A stretch of 64,000 bases of DNA from NCBI RefSeq assembly GCF_000092065.1, contig NC_009358.1:372001-436000 (forward strand), read 5' to 3'. Position 1 is the stretch's first letter. The number at the start of each line of letters is the position of its first letter. The notes under the pieces were generated by a model. That model saw only the letters and a list, made by a program, of their open reading frames with translations. It did no database searches and was not told the origin of the DNA. The DNA comes from Ostreococcus lucimarinus CCE9901. Lineage: Eukaryota > Chlorophyta > Mamiellophyceae > Mamiellales > Bathycoccaceae. This document shows, piece after piece, positions 31,023 through 38,680 of this stretch. The position numbers were made by a program, and so were the translations under genes.

Positions 31023-31902
31023 ATGTCCGCGGTGCGCGCGCGACGCGACGCGACGCGCCTCGGACGCGCGCGACGGCGCGCGACGGCGCGAGAAGACGCG
31101 CGAGACGTTCGCGACGGCGCCGCCGACGACGCGACGACGACGCGCCGACGACGCGACGCGACGGGACGCGACGCGACGGGACGGGAGAGAGAGACTGACG
31201 ACGACGACCGCGACGCGACGGACGCGGACGCAGATATTCGAGAGCTACGAGCGGGAGTTTTGCGAGTTCTCGAGCTCGATCCACCGAGGCGTCGACGGCG
31301 TGAAGACGGCGGCGGACGCGACGACGCGAGGACGACACGCGAAAGCGATCGAGGCGGATGTGGCGGAGTGCGAGGCGTTGGTGCGAAGGATGGATCTCGA
31401 GGCGCGGTCGGTGAGCGATCCGGCGGTGAAGACGCCGATGTTGAATAAGCTGAGGGACTATAAGAGCGAGTTGGCGAAGCTGAAGCGAGACGCGCGAGAG
31501 GCGAGCGCCAAAGCGGCGGAGACGGACGCGCGAGACGAGTTGTTGAACACGGCTGAGCGTGGAAACGCCGCGGGGGCGTCGGACGGGGGGATGTCCGGAC
31601 AGGCGATGGAGACGACCGAACGGTTGGCGCGCACGGGCGAGCGCATTAAAGATAGCCGCCGGTCGCTGCTGGAGACGGAGGACTTGGGCGTGAGCATTCT
31701 GCAAGACTTACAGGGACAGCGGGAAACCATCGAGCGAAGCCGCGAAGCGCTGCACGGCGCGGATGACACGATCGGGCGGTCGAGAAAGATCCTCAGCAAC
31801 ATGAGTCGTCGCGCGCAGGCAAACAAGTTTGCGTTTTACGGCGTGAGCGCGTTACTCTTCATCGCCATCTTGACCGTCATCGTGCATCGATGGAGTCGTT
31901 GA
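31023..31902 (+). CDS. VTI1: Vti1-type Qb-SNARE (one intron)
   Basis: SNARE for fusion at trans-Golgi, endosomal and vacuolar membranes. The proposed structure is exon 1 at 31023-31031 (Met-Ser-Ala), a phase-0 intron at 31032-31233 and exon 2 at 31234-31902, giving 225 residues starting MSAIFESYEREFCEF, which matches the family start (MS.VFEGYERQYCEL). An N-terminal three-helix domain is followed by the SNARE motif (TGERIKDSRRSLLETEDLGV, DTIGRSRKILSNMSRRA) and a single C-terminal TM anchor (FAFYGVSALLFIAILTVIVH) with a short lumenal tail. An aspartate (ETED) occurs at the approximate zero layer, as is usual in Vti1 rather than glutamine. The nine-base first exon makes the gene easy to mis-start. 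Confidence 0.88.
31032..31233 (+). other. Predicted VTI1 intron (202 nt)
   Basis: Donor GTGCGCGCGCG at 31032, GACTGACGA at 31193-31201, acceptor CAG ending at 31233. Phase 0. Splicing restores the family N-terminus from a three-codon first exon. Confidence 0.78.
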
Positions 31903-31957
31903 TCGTTTACGCGCTGTCATCATACATGTACAACCAAATTACAGCTGAACTACAACC

Positions 31958-32878
31958 CTACGCATCGTCGTCGGCGCTTTTATCGACTGAAAAGTCGGCG
32001 ATTTCGCTGACGAGATATATTCTTCCTTTGCCCGTCACGCGCCAAGGCGACGTCTCTCGACGTTCAAACTGCGTTTCGAACACGATTTTCCTACCACACA
32101 CGTGGCACTCCGTGCGTTCTCGCGCCTGCCCTCGCCGTACGGGTAAAAACGCGTACACATCCTCGTGACACGCCGGACACTCACCCGTCATCGCGAGCGT
32201 CTCGCCCGTCGACGCCGCGTTCAACTTTTCCAGTCCGCGCGAAATCAAACCTAATCCCACCAAGCCAACGATCGGGACGCGAAACTGCGGCACATTAGGC
32301 CCGTGATCACCGAGCACGACCGAAAAAACCGCGCGCAAGTCGTCCCCGAAATCCACCAACGCGAAGAGCGTCCCCAGCGCCAAAATCGCCAGGTACGACG
32401 TCTGCAGCGCGCGCATCTGCGCCTCATCCACCACGCAATCCGAATACACCGCCTTCCCGCGCACCGAGCACCGCGGATACTTTTTCACCACCCCACTCCC
32501 CGCGTACGACAACTTCGCCTCCAGCGCATCGAAATATTCATCGCTCACCGCCGGCGCGCCCGTAAAGTACTTCTCCTTGCACGCCACGTACAGCGTCTCC
32601 AACTCCTCTTGCGTCGCCGCGTCGAGGTTTTCGATCACCGCGATCGACGACGACGCCTCCGCCTCCGCGTCCGCGTTCGCTTCACCGTCCGCGTCTCGTC
32701 CGTTCGCCTCGCGCGCGACGCACCGCGCGTCCGCGTCCGCGTCCCGCTCGAGTCGTCGTTTCGCACCCTTTCGCGTCGTTCGCGTCCGCGTCCGCGTCGT
32801 TCGCGTCGCGACGCCCGCGCGCCGGCGCGGACGCGTCGTCGTCGCCGTCGTCGTCGTCGCGCGCGCGCCGAGCGTCAT
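31958..32878 (-). CDS. PGRL1: PGR5-like protein 1 (cyclic electron flow), plastid
   Basis: Thylakoid membrane protein that works with PGR5 in antimycin-sensitive cyclic electron flow around photosystem I. The start at 32878 (MTLGARATTTTATTTRPRRR) gives 306 residues with a Thr/Arg-rich transit peptide. The family body includes ATQEELETLYVACKEKYF, SDEYFDALEAKLSYAGS, the cysteine segment KYPRCSVRGKAVYSDCVVDE, two hydrophobic segments (YLAILALGTLFALVDFG and VPIVGLVGLGLI), and a C-terminal pair of CxxC-type motifs (CPACHED ... CHVCGRK) that fits the redox/iron-binding cysteines of PGRL1. The tail is longer than in land plants. A longer upstream frame exists but is low-complexity. It is convergent with VTI1, with 55 bases between stops; TTACA at 31939-31943 is a candidate poly(A) signal (TGTAA on the minus strand). 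Confidence 0.85.
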   Translation of the reverse strand: MTLGARATTTTATTTRPRRRAGVATRTTRTRTRTTRKGAKRRLERDADADARCVAREANGRDADGEANADAEAEASSSIAVIENLDAATQEELETLYVACKEKYFTGAPAVSDEYFDALEAKLSYAGSGVVKKYPRCSVRGKAVYSDCVVDEAQMRALQTSYLAILALGTLFALVDFGDDLRAVFSVVLGDHGPNVPQFRVPIVGLVGLGLISRGLEKLNAASTGETLAMTGECPACHEDVYAFLPVRRGQARERTECHVCGRKIVFETQFERRETSPWRVTGKGRIYLVSEIADFSVDKSADDDA

Positions 32879-33073
32879 CGCCGACGTCGCGCGACCGCGC
32901 GCGCGCGCGTGCCGTCGCGTTCGTATGGCGCGCAGTGAGAAACGGTTTTTCGACACCCGGGATGCCGCAGACGCGCGCGCGCTGGGTCGACGACGACGAC
33001 GATGACGACGCGAACGGAACGTCGCCGACGTGGATTCGATGATTCGGTCGAACGTTCGGCGCGCGCGCGCGCG

Positions 33074-36000
33074 ATGTGGACGCGCGCGAGCGCCGCCGGC
33101 GCGATGGTTTCGCTCGCGATGGCGAGCGGGACGGCCGTCGCGTACACGGCGGGGACGGCGTGTTACCCCGAAGCGGCGTGCGAGTCGGGCGGAAGCAACA
33201 CGTTCGATAAATACCAGCGAAGAGTGTGTCAAATGCTCGCGGACACGAGCAAGTATTGCATCATCCCGAGCGAACCGACGGACGAATTGAGTGGGTGTTC
33301 GCGCGAGCTGCTGTATCACGGTTGGTGCGACGCGAACAAGTACGTCTTTGAATCGGGATGTTTGGCCAAACATCCGACGACGGATTCTTCGGCGTGCTCG
33401 AATTGCAATTTCGATTCGTATCCGACAGCGTATTGGAGCGTGGGGGCGCCATATCCTCTACACCCTGGAATGGTTAATCACGCTTTCCGAGAGTGCGTGG
33501 TCGATTACGTCAAGGCGAAGATCGAAGAAGGTTTTGCCGCTGAAGGTATGACCGCGGATGCGACATCGCTTCAGCAGCTCGCAGAGCAAGAATTTCCGGT
33601 GGAACAAATGGTGGACGTTGACGATTACAAAGAGCAGTATTCAAGTTATTACTTAGATGATGGAGACTTCGACGAGTTGGACGAAGAGATGACCGATGAA
33701 CACCTCGACGACGTCTCCGGATCCGTTGACGAAAGCGTCATGACGAAGACAGTAACGGCTTCGTGCTCTTCGCCCTCAGACGACAAAATCTGCTACAAAA
33801 TGTGCGCTGGTGACCTCGGTCTTAATCTCGAGTATAAGATCAAGGTGCCGAAAGTCTGCGCTAAAATCAAAATTCTCGGGAAGAAGTTTAAGAAATGCAT
33901 CAGAGTCCCGACGACGAAGTTTAAAATTCCAAACAAGTGCACGAACTTGTGCGTCAATATTCCAGGTTACTGCGAGATGCAAGAAGCGGCGAGTGCGATT
34001 ACACAGATAAAGAACATCAGATCACTCGGTGATTTGGCATTACCCTGCAAAACACTGGGTGGGCCGGGCGATGTCTGTAATCTGCTCGAAGAAGCCGACG
34101 ACGCGTTTAGAGCGATGGAGTCGATGGCGAAAATAGCCACGACGTCAACGGTCGACGCCTTTCTCGATCTGCGAGTGTTACCGTCGATATTGCAAAACGT
34201 CCTCGACGAAGCTACGGACGCTTTGGAGGACATCGCCAACGGCCTCGAAAATAAACTCCGCAACTTGGTGGAACATGTCTGGGGTACGGTTGCGAGCTCG
34301 TCGTCCGAAGTCGTATCGTTCATCGAAAATAACGTCAAGGGTTCAATATGCGCATCGTCGAGTTCCACGGCATCGCTCGGAGCCGCGCGCGAAGAGCGAC
34401 GACTCGCCCTCGTAAATGACATTCATCGCGGCGTGCGCGCTGCGTTCCGGGGCGACTCGACTCCGACGCACTCAGCGCGTCCAATCGTTCCTAATCTAGG
34501 CGCTGGGCAGTGTTGCTATCACATCCCGTTCGCGTGTAGCAGCGAGGTGGATTTCCCAATGCCTTGGCCGAAGGCCTTGGAGAATATATCGGACTCACCG
34601 GGTGCCGTCGTTGTGAACATGCCGGGCCTGGAATTCAACATCTGTGGCGAGATCACGCAGTTTAAGGTGGACGAGAAAGTTGCGACGAAACTGGTGAATG
34701 CTTTTGGTGATATGTTCGAAGCGCTCTTTGCAGCACTTTACGAAGAGAGCGGACTGAAAAAAGTCGTGGATGACGTGAAAGATCTGACAAAGGACATGTT
34801 TGGGTCGTCGGCGGCGCTCGGATCGTATGATCGACCGTCTTTCTCCACCGACGACCGCAAACATCTGTTGAGGAAATACGTCGAAGTCAAAAACCGGATG
34901 GCAGAGACGGAGACAATCGTTCTGGAGGAACTTTTGAAAATATCTGACACCATTCATTCGCCCGAATACTTGACGCATACAACACGGACGCCGTCGCGCG
35001 ATGACGTGCCGTCTCTGGGCGGCGAGAACTTGTTCGAAAAGGTCCTGAATGATTTCGCCGACGATTTGCAGACGGCTCTTAAATCTATGGCAGACACGAC
35101 AGTCGTGAAGGCGGATATGTCAATCAACGTGAAAGGAGACACGTCCATCAATGCGAAGGCGAGCGTCTACAAGATCGGCGACATCATCGACAAGCTCGAT
35201 ATTCCAAATAGCTTTGCGGGCGTCCACGTCGCCCCTCTGTTTCCCGGTTTAACCGCGGCGCTTCAATACGACGTGTTGCTTTCGATGCCATATTACGTCA
35301 ACATCGACATGGAGGCATCTTTTGCCTTGGGTCTCGATATCGATATCCCGATATCTCTCGAACTTTCGAATACACCAAACTTCGCCATGGGCTCGCCCGC
35401 CGTGAACTTGGTTCCGACGTACACCGCAGCCGGTAAGTCGAGCGCGCAGGTAGGCGCGAGTGTTGAGATAAAGAAAGGCTGGATAGCGCTGTGCGCGGGG
35501 ACTCACTGCGTCGGCCCATGGATCAAAGCGCGCCAAGACGTCTACGTCGGGGTCGACACCTGGGCTTTCGCCAACTGCGACTCGGGATATGGCGAGCTCG
35601 TGCCAAAATGGACCGACGGATTCTCTTATTCGAGCAAAAATCAAGCAGCATGCGCAGGTTCACTCGCAGGCGCTGGTGGCTACGCGCAAGTGCCGAAGAC
35701 GGGCAATATTCTCGCTCAGGTACTGTTCGCCCCCATGCCGATCATGCCCTCGGGCGCGAGCGCCGCCTCGCAATCCGCGGCGCGTCTCGGCGACGACGAC
35801 GACGAGTGCGAGGCTCAGCCAATGGGTATGATACTGGCCGATTACACCAACACCGTGCATAACGCCGTCATGGCGGGCGGCGATAACTGGTACACGACGG
35901 ATTTGTTTGCCGAGTGCCCGTCCGCGGGCAAGTGCCCCGCGCCGTCACCGCCGCAACCGTACACGCCAACGGCGAACACAAAGCTTGCCAAGTACAACGC

Positions 36001-36394
36001 CCGGTGCTGCGGCAACTCCGGCGATTCGCGCTGCGCCGCAGCGATCGAAGGTACGTACGAAACGCTCTGCGCCCAGCTCTGCGACGCCTGCGCGGGTTGT
36101 GTCGCCTTCGACTACCAAGCCAGCAAGAACAAATGCGGCTTCAGCAAAAGCGATAGCACGGAGGACCGGGTGGGATTCACGCACTTCGGTCACGGCGCGA
36201 CGCCCGCGTCCAAATCTTCCCTCGGCTCTCGCATGCGTTTCAGCGCGCGCGCGTCGTCGCCAACGTCACCATCCGCGCTCACCGCCGTCTTCGTCGTCGC
36301 CTTCGCCGCCGCCTTCGCCTCGGCCGCGTTTCGCCGCCGCCGCCTCGACGACGCTCGCCGCGCGCGCGTCGACGATTACGGCGCGTTCGACTGA
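33074..36394 (+). CDS. Large unknown secreted / type I membrane protein
   Basis: No family recognised for most of this 1,106-residue protein. The Met at 33074 begins a good signal peptide ([19 protein letters not shown], then TAVAYTAG); the frame has an earlier Met at 33002 with an Arg-rich, non-signal start. The first 130 residues are Cys-rich ([31 protein letters not shown]), then an acidic patch, a second Cys-rich basic part ([20 protein letters not shown]), a long helical and beta-rich region ([20 protein letters not shown]), a proline-rich linker, and a Cys-rich PAN/Apple-like module ([37 protein letters not shown]). A C-terminal TM ([17 protein letters not shown]) precedes a basic cytosolic tail. 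A surface or vesicle-lumen role is inferred from topology only. Confidence 0.85.
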   Translation: MWTRASAAGAMVSLAMASGTAVAYTAGTACYPEAACESGGSNTFDKYQRRVCQMLADTSKYCIIPSEPTDELSGCSRELLYHGWCDANKYVFESGCLAKHPTTDSSACSNCNFDSYPTAYWSVGAPYPLHPGMVNHAFRECVVDYVKAKIEEGFAAEGMTADATSLQQLAEQEFPVEQMVDVDDYKEQYSSYYLDDGDFDELDEEMTDEHLDDVSGSVDESVMTKTVTASCSSPSDDKICYKMCAGDLGLNLEYKIKVPKVCAKIKILGKKFKKCIRVPTTKFKIPNKCTNLCVNIPGYCEMQEAASAITQIKNIRSLGDLALPCKTLGGPGDVCNLLEEADDAFRAMESMAKIATTSTVDAFLDLRVLPSILQNVLDEATDALEDIANGLENKLRNLVEHVWGTVASSSSEVVSFIENNVKGSICASSSSTASLGAAREERRLALVNDIHRGVRAAFRGDSTPTHSARPIVPNLGAGQCCYHIPFACSSEVDFPMPWPKALENISDSPGAVVVNMPGLEFNICGEITQFKVDEKVATKLVNAFGDMFEALFAALYEESGLKKVVDDVKDLTKDMFGSSAALGSYDRPSFSTDDRKHLLRKYVEVKNRMAETETIVLEELLKISDTIHSPEYLTHTTRTPSRDDVPSLGGENLFEKVLNDFADDLQTALKSMADTTVVKADMSINVKGDTSINAKASVYKIGDIIDKLDIPNSFAGVHVAPLFPGLTAALQYDVLLSMPYYVNIDMEASFALGLDIDIPISLELSNTPNFAMGSPAVNLVPTYTAAGKSSAQVGASVEIKKGWIALCAGTHCVGPWIKARQDVYVGVDTWAFANCDSGYGELVPKWTDGFSYSSKNQAACAGSLAGAGGYAQVPKTGNILAQVLFAPMPIMPSGASAASQSAARLGDDDDECEAQPMGMILADYTNTVHNAVMAGGDNWYTTDLFAECPSAGKCPAPSPPQPYTPTANTKLAKYNARCCGNSGDSRCAAAIEGTYETLCAQLCDACAGCVAFDYQASKNKCGFSKSDSTEDRVGFTHFGHGATPASKSSLGSRMRFSARASSPTSPSALTAVFVVAFAAAFASAAFRRRRLDDARRARVDDYGAFD

Positions 36395-36735
36395 TCGACG
36401 CGTCCCTCCGGCGCGTCTCGCGCTCGAGCGTTCGAGTCGATCATCGCTCCACTCATCTCTGTATTTTCTCATATTTCCTCACATTTTCTCCATCGCGCGC
36501 CTCCCCGCCGTGTCGCGCGTCGCGCTCGGCCCGGTTCGCTGGGCGCGGTCGCCGCCGGCGCGATTCTGGATTTTGGATTCTCGTTTCGCCGCACTCGTCG
36601 TCGCGCTTTGCCGCGCGCACCGACGCGCGCGCCCGAGAACGAGCGCGGCTCGAGAACGCGGACGCGCACCGACGCCGTCGCGCGAACGTCGCGCGCGCGG
36701 TGCGCGTCGACGACGCTCGAAGGCGACGCGACGCC
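36395..36735. other. Intergenic region upstream of SmD1
   Basis: No gene is recognised. A T-rich patch at about 36455-36495 may be the 3' end of the preceding gene; the remainder is GC-rich and presumably contains the SmD1 promoter. Confidence 0.35.
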
Positions 36736-37299
36736 ATGAAGCTCGTGCGGTTTTTGCAGAAACTCTCCAACGAAAGCGTGACGATAGAGCTCAAGAACGG
36801 CACCACGGCGCACGGGACGATCATGGGTGCGTGCACGATGACGACGACGGCGCGCGACGCGCGAGGACGACGCGCGAGGACGAACGAGAGAAGCGCGAAT
36901 GCGAAACGCGGGAAACGCGGCGACGATCGGGACGCGGCGAGAAGACTCGACGGGAGACGAGACGCGAGAGGGACGAGACGCAGGGCGAGCGACGCGAGCG
37001 AAGACTGACGAGCGCGAAAATCACGGCGTCGCGCGCGATCGACAGGCGTGGACGTGAGCATGAACACGCACCTGAAGCAGGTGAAGCTCACGCTCAAGGG
37101 TAAAAACCCGACGGCGGTCGAACACCTGAGCGTTCGAGGGAACACGATTCGGTATTACATCCTTCCGGACTCTTTGAATCTGGACACTTTGTTAGTAGAC
37201 GACACGCCCAAGCAAGGGAAACCGCGCGCGAAGGCGGCGGCGAGCGCCGGTCGAGGGCGCGGTCGCGGTCGAGGGCGCGGGCGCGCGCGGCCGACGTAG
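36736..37299 (+). CDS. SNRPD1: Small nuclear ribonucleoprotein SmD1 (one intron)
   Basis: Sm core protein of the spliceosomal U snRNPs. Exon 1 is 36736-36826 ([20 protein letters not shown] ... IM plus one base), the phase-1 intron is 36827-37045, and exon 2 is 37046-37299, giving 114 residues. After splicing the Sm1 motif continues as [20 protein letters not shown], and Sm2 is [20 protein letters not shown]. The C-terminal tail is an Arg-Gly repeat ([15 protein letters not shown]), the usual target of symmetric arginine dimethylation and of SMN binding. Length is close to the human protein (119). The splice frame is fixed by conserved residues on both sides, so this is the best-supported intron in the window and calibrates the other three. 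Confidence 0.96.
36827..37045 (+). other. SNRPD1 intron (219 nt)
   Basis: Donor GTGCGTGCACG at 36827, GACTGACGA at 37003-37011, acceptor CAG ending at 37045. Phase 1. The flanking Sm1 motif is uninterrupted only when it is removed. Confidence 0.93.
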
Positions 37300-37512
37300 T
37301 CGGTCCGCCGTCGGCGTCCGAGCGCGTAGTCGCCGCGTCGCGCGCGATTCGACGTCGAGCGCGCCGTCGCGCCGCAGTTGTTTGTTTTATACGATATCCA
37401 GCGATTAGATAGATCTCCGTCGCCGCGTCGACCTCGTCGCGTCCGTCGTCGCCGCGTCGACTTTCAATTTCAAACCGACCGAACCGACAGGTGGCGCCAT
37501 TCCGCGACGCCC

Positions 37513-38289
37513 ATGCCCGCGTCCGCGCGCGCGCTCGAGCGCGCGCGCGCGGCCGTCGAACTCGACGTCGCGCGAGACTTCCCCGCCGCCGCGCGCGCGT
37601 ACAGAGACGCCGCGGCGGCGCTCGACGCCGACGCCGACGCCGACGCCGACGGCGCCGATGGATTGCGACGGAAAGCGCGCGAATACCGCGCGCGCGCGGA
37701 CGAATTAGAGGCGACGACGCGCGAGACGACGGTTGATTACACCTCGCTCGTCGGCGTCGCGAGCGGGGCGGCGCGCGCGAAGACGACGATGGAGACGAAG
37801 ACGCGCGACGCCGGCGGCGCGCGCGTCGTCGGCGGCGCCGCCGCGGTCGGCGCGTGCGCGGGATTCGCGTTGCTCGGACCGGTGAGCGCCGTCGTCGGCG
37901 CGGGGGCGATGGCATACGGCACGACGCGGCGCGACGGCGTCGGGAGCGCGTGCTCGGGGGCGGGAAAGATGGCGGCGAACGCGTACTCGAGCGTGAAGAG
38001 ATGGAATCGCGAGCACGCCGTCACGACGAAAGCCGCCGCCGCGTGCGCGACGGGCGCCAAGGCGGTGAAAAAGCTGGACGACGAGTATAAGATACGCGAG
38101 AAGACGGCCAAGGCGGTGACCGGCACCGCGAGGGCGGCGAGCGAATTTAACGAAAAGCACGGCGTGACGAAGAAAATCGGCGAGGGCGTCTCCGTCGGTC
38201 TCGACGTCGTGACGAAGAAGCTCGGCGGCGTCGACGCGCGCGACGAGGCGTCGAGCGAGGGCGCGCGTTTGCCATCCGCGCCGCGTTGA
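37513..38289 (+). CDS. MIT-domain protein with glycine-rich hydrophobic segment and three 24-residue repeats
   Basis: A 258-residue protein. The N-terminal 75 residues fit a MIT three-helix bundle (ALERARAAVELDVARDFPAA ... LRRKAREYRARADELEA), a module that usually binds ESCRT-III tails. A glycine/alanine-rich hydrophobic segment follows (VVGGAAAVGACAGFALLGPV) that could insert in a membrane. The C-terminal part consists of three repeats beginning WNREHAVTTK, LDDEYKIREK and FNEKHGVTKK, each about 24 residues and amphipathic. Similar (F/L)(D/N)xx(H/Y)x(V/I)T/RxK helices occur in plant BPA1-type proteins, as far as I recall. The chosen Met at 37513 is the one directly before the MIT sequence; an upstream in-frame Met at 37378 adds an Arg-rich stretch without similarity. 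A role in membrane remodelling is inference. Confidence 0.75.
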   Translation: MPASARALERARAAVELDVARDFPAAARAYRDAAAALDADADADADGADGLRRKAREYRARADELEATTRETTVDYTSLVGVASGAARAKTTMETKTRDAGGARVVGGAAAVGACAGFALLGPVSAVVGAGAMAYGTTRRDGVGSACSGAGKMAANAYSSVKRWNREHAVTTKAAAACATGAKAVKKLDDEYKIREKTAKAVTGTARAASEFNEKHGVTKKIGEGVSVGLDVVTKKLGGVDARDEASSEGARLPSAPR

Positions 38290-38438
38290 TCGCGCCTAGC
38301 GTCCTTGTACATTTACATCACACCGCACGACTCGCAGTCGCCTCGGCGTCGACAGTCTGACGGGACAGTTACGACGGTTACTCCGCACAGTCGCGCGCTC
38401 GCGCCGCGCGCGACGCGCGAGCGCGAGCGCGACGAGCG

Positions 38439-38483
<45 letters not shown>

Positions 38484-38680
38484 GCGCGCGCGACGCGACG
38501 ACGATGCGTTCGCGCGCGGAGAGGACGGCGCGGCGGTCGAGACGACGCGAGACGACGAGACGACGCGCGGCGGCGGCGTGGCCGGACGACGCGCGCGCGA
38601 AGACGCTGTTCACGGCGCGGGGCTCGCGCGAAAAACCGACGCGGTACGATTATCGGAGTCGAGTGCGAGGCGTGGTGGGG
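38290..38680. other. Intergenic region before the HECT ligase, with (CGACGG)n-type simple repeat
   Basis: No gene is recognised. A simple repeat of GACGGC/GACGAC units lies at about 38440-38485. The upstream in-frame Met of the HECT frame (38504) lies in this low-complexity stretch and is not preferred. Confidence 0.4.

Noticed and set aside
31022-31245. Repeat-type 'introner' element in the VTI1 intron
   Set aside because: Apart from the shared splice signals, the four introns have different lengths and no visible sequence identity between their bodies.
35907-36720. Plus-strand 398-codon frame overlapping the end of the large secreted protein
   Set aside because: The translation is Arg/Ser/Pro-rich and overlaps the TM and tail of the real gene; it also crosses the SmD1 first exon in another frame.
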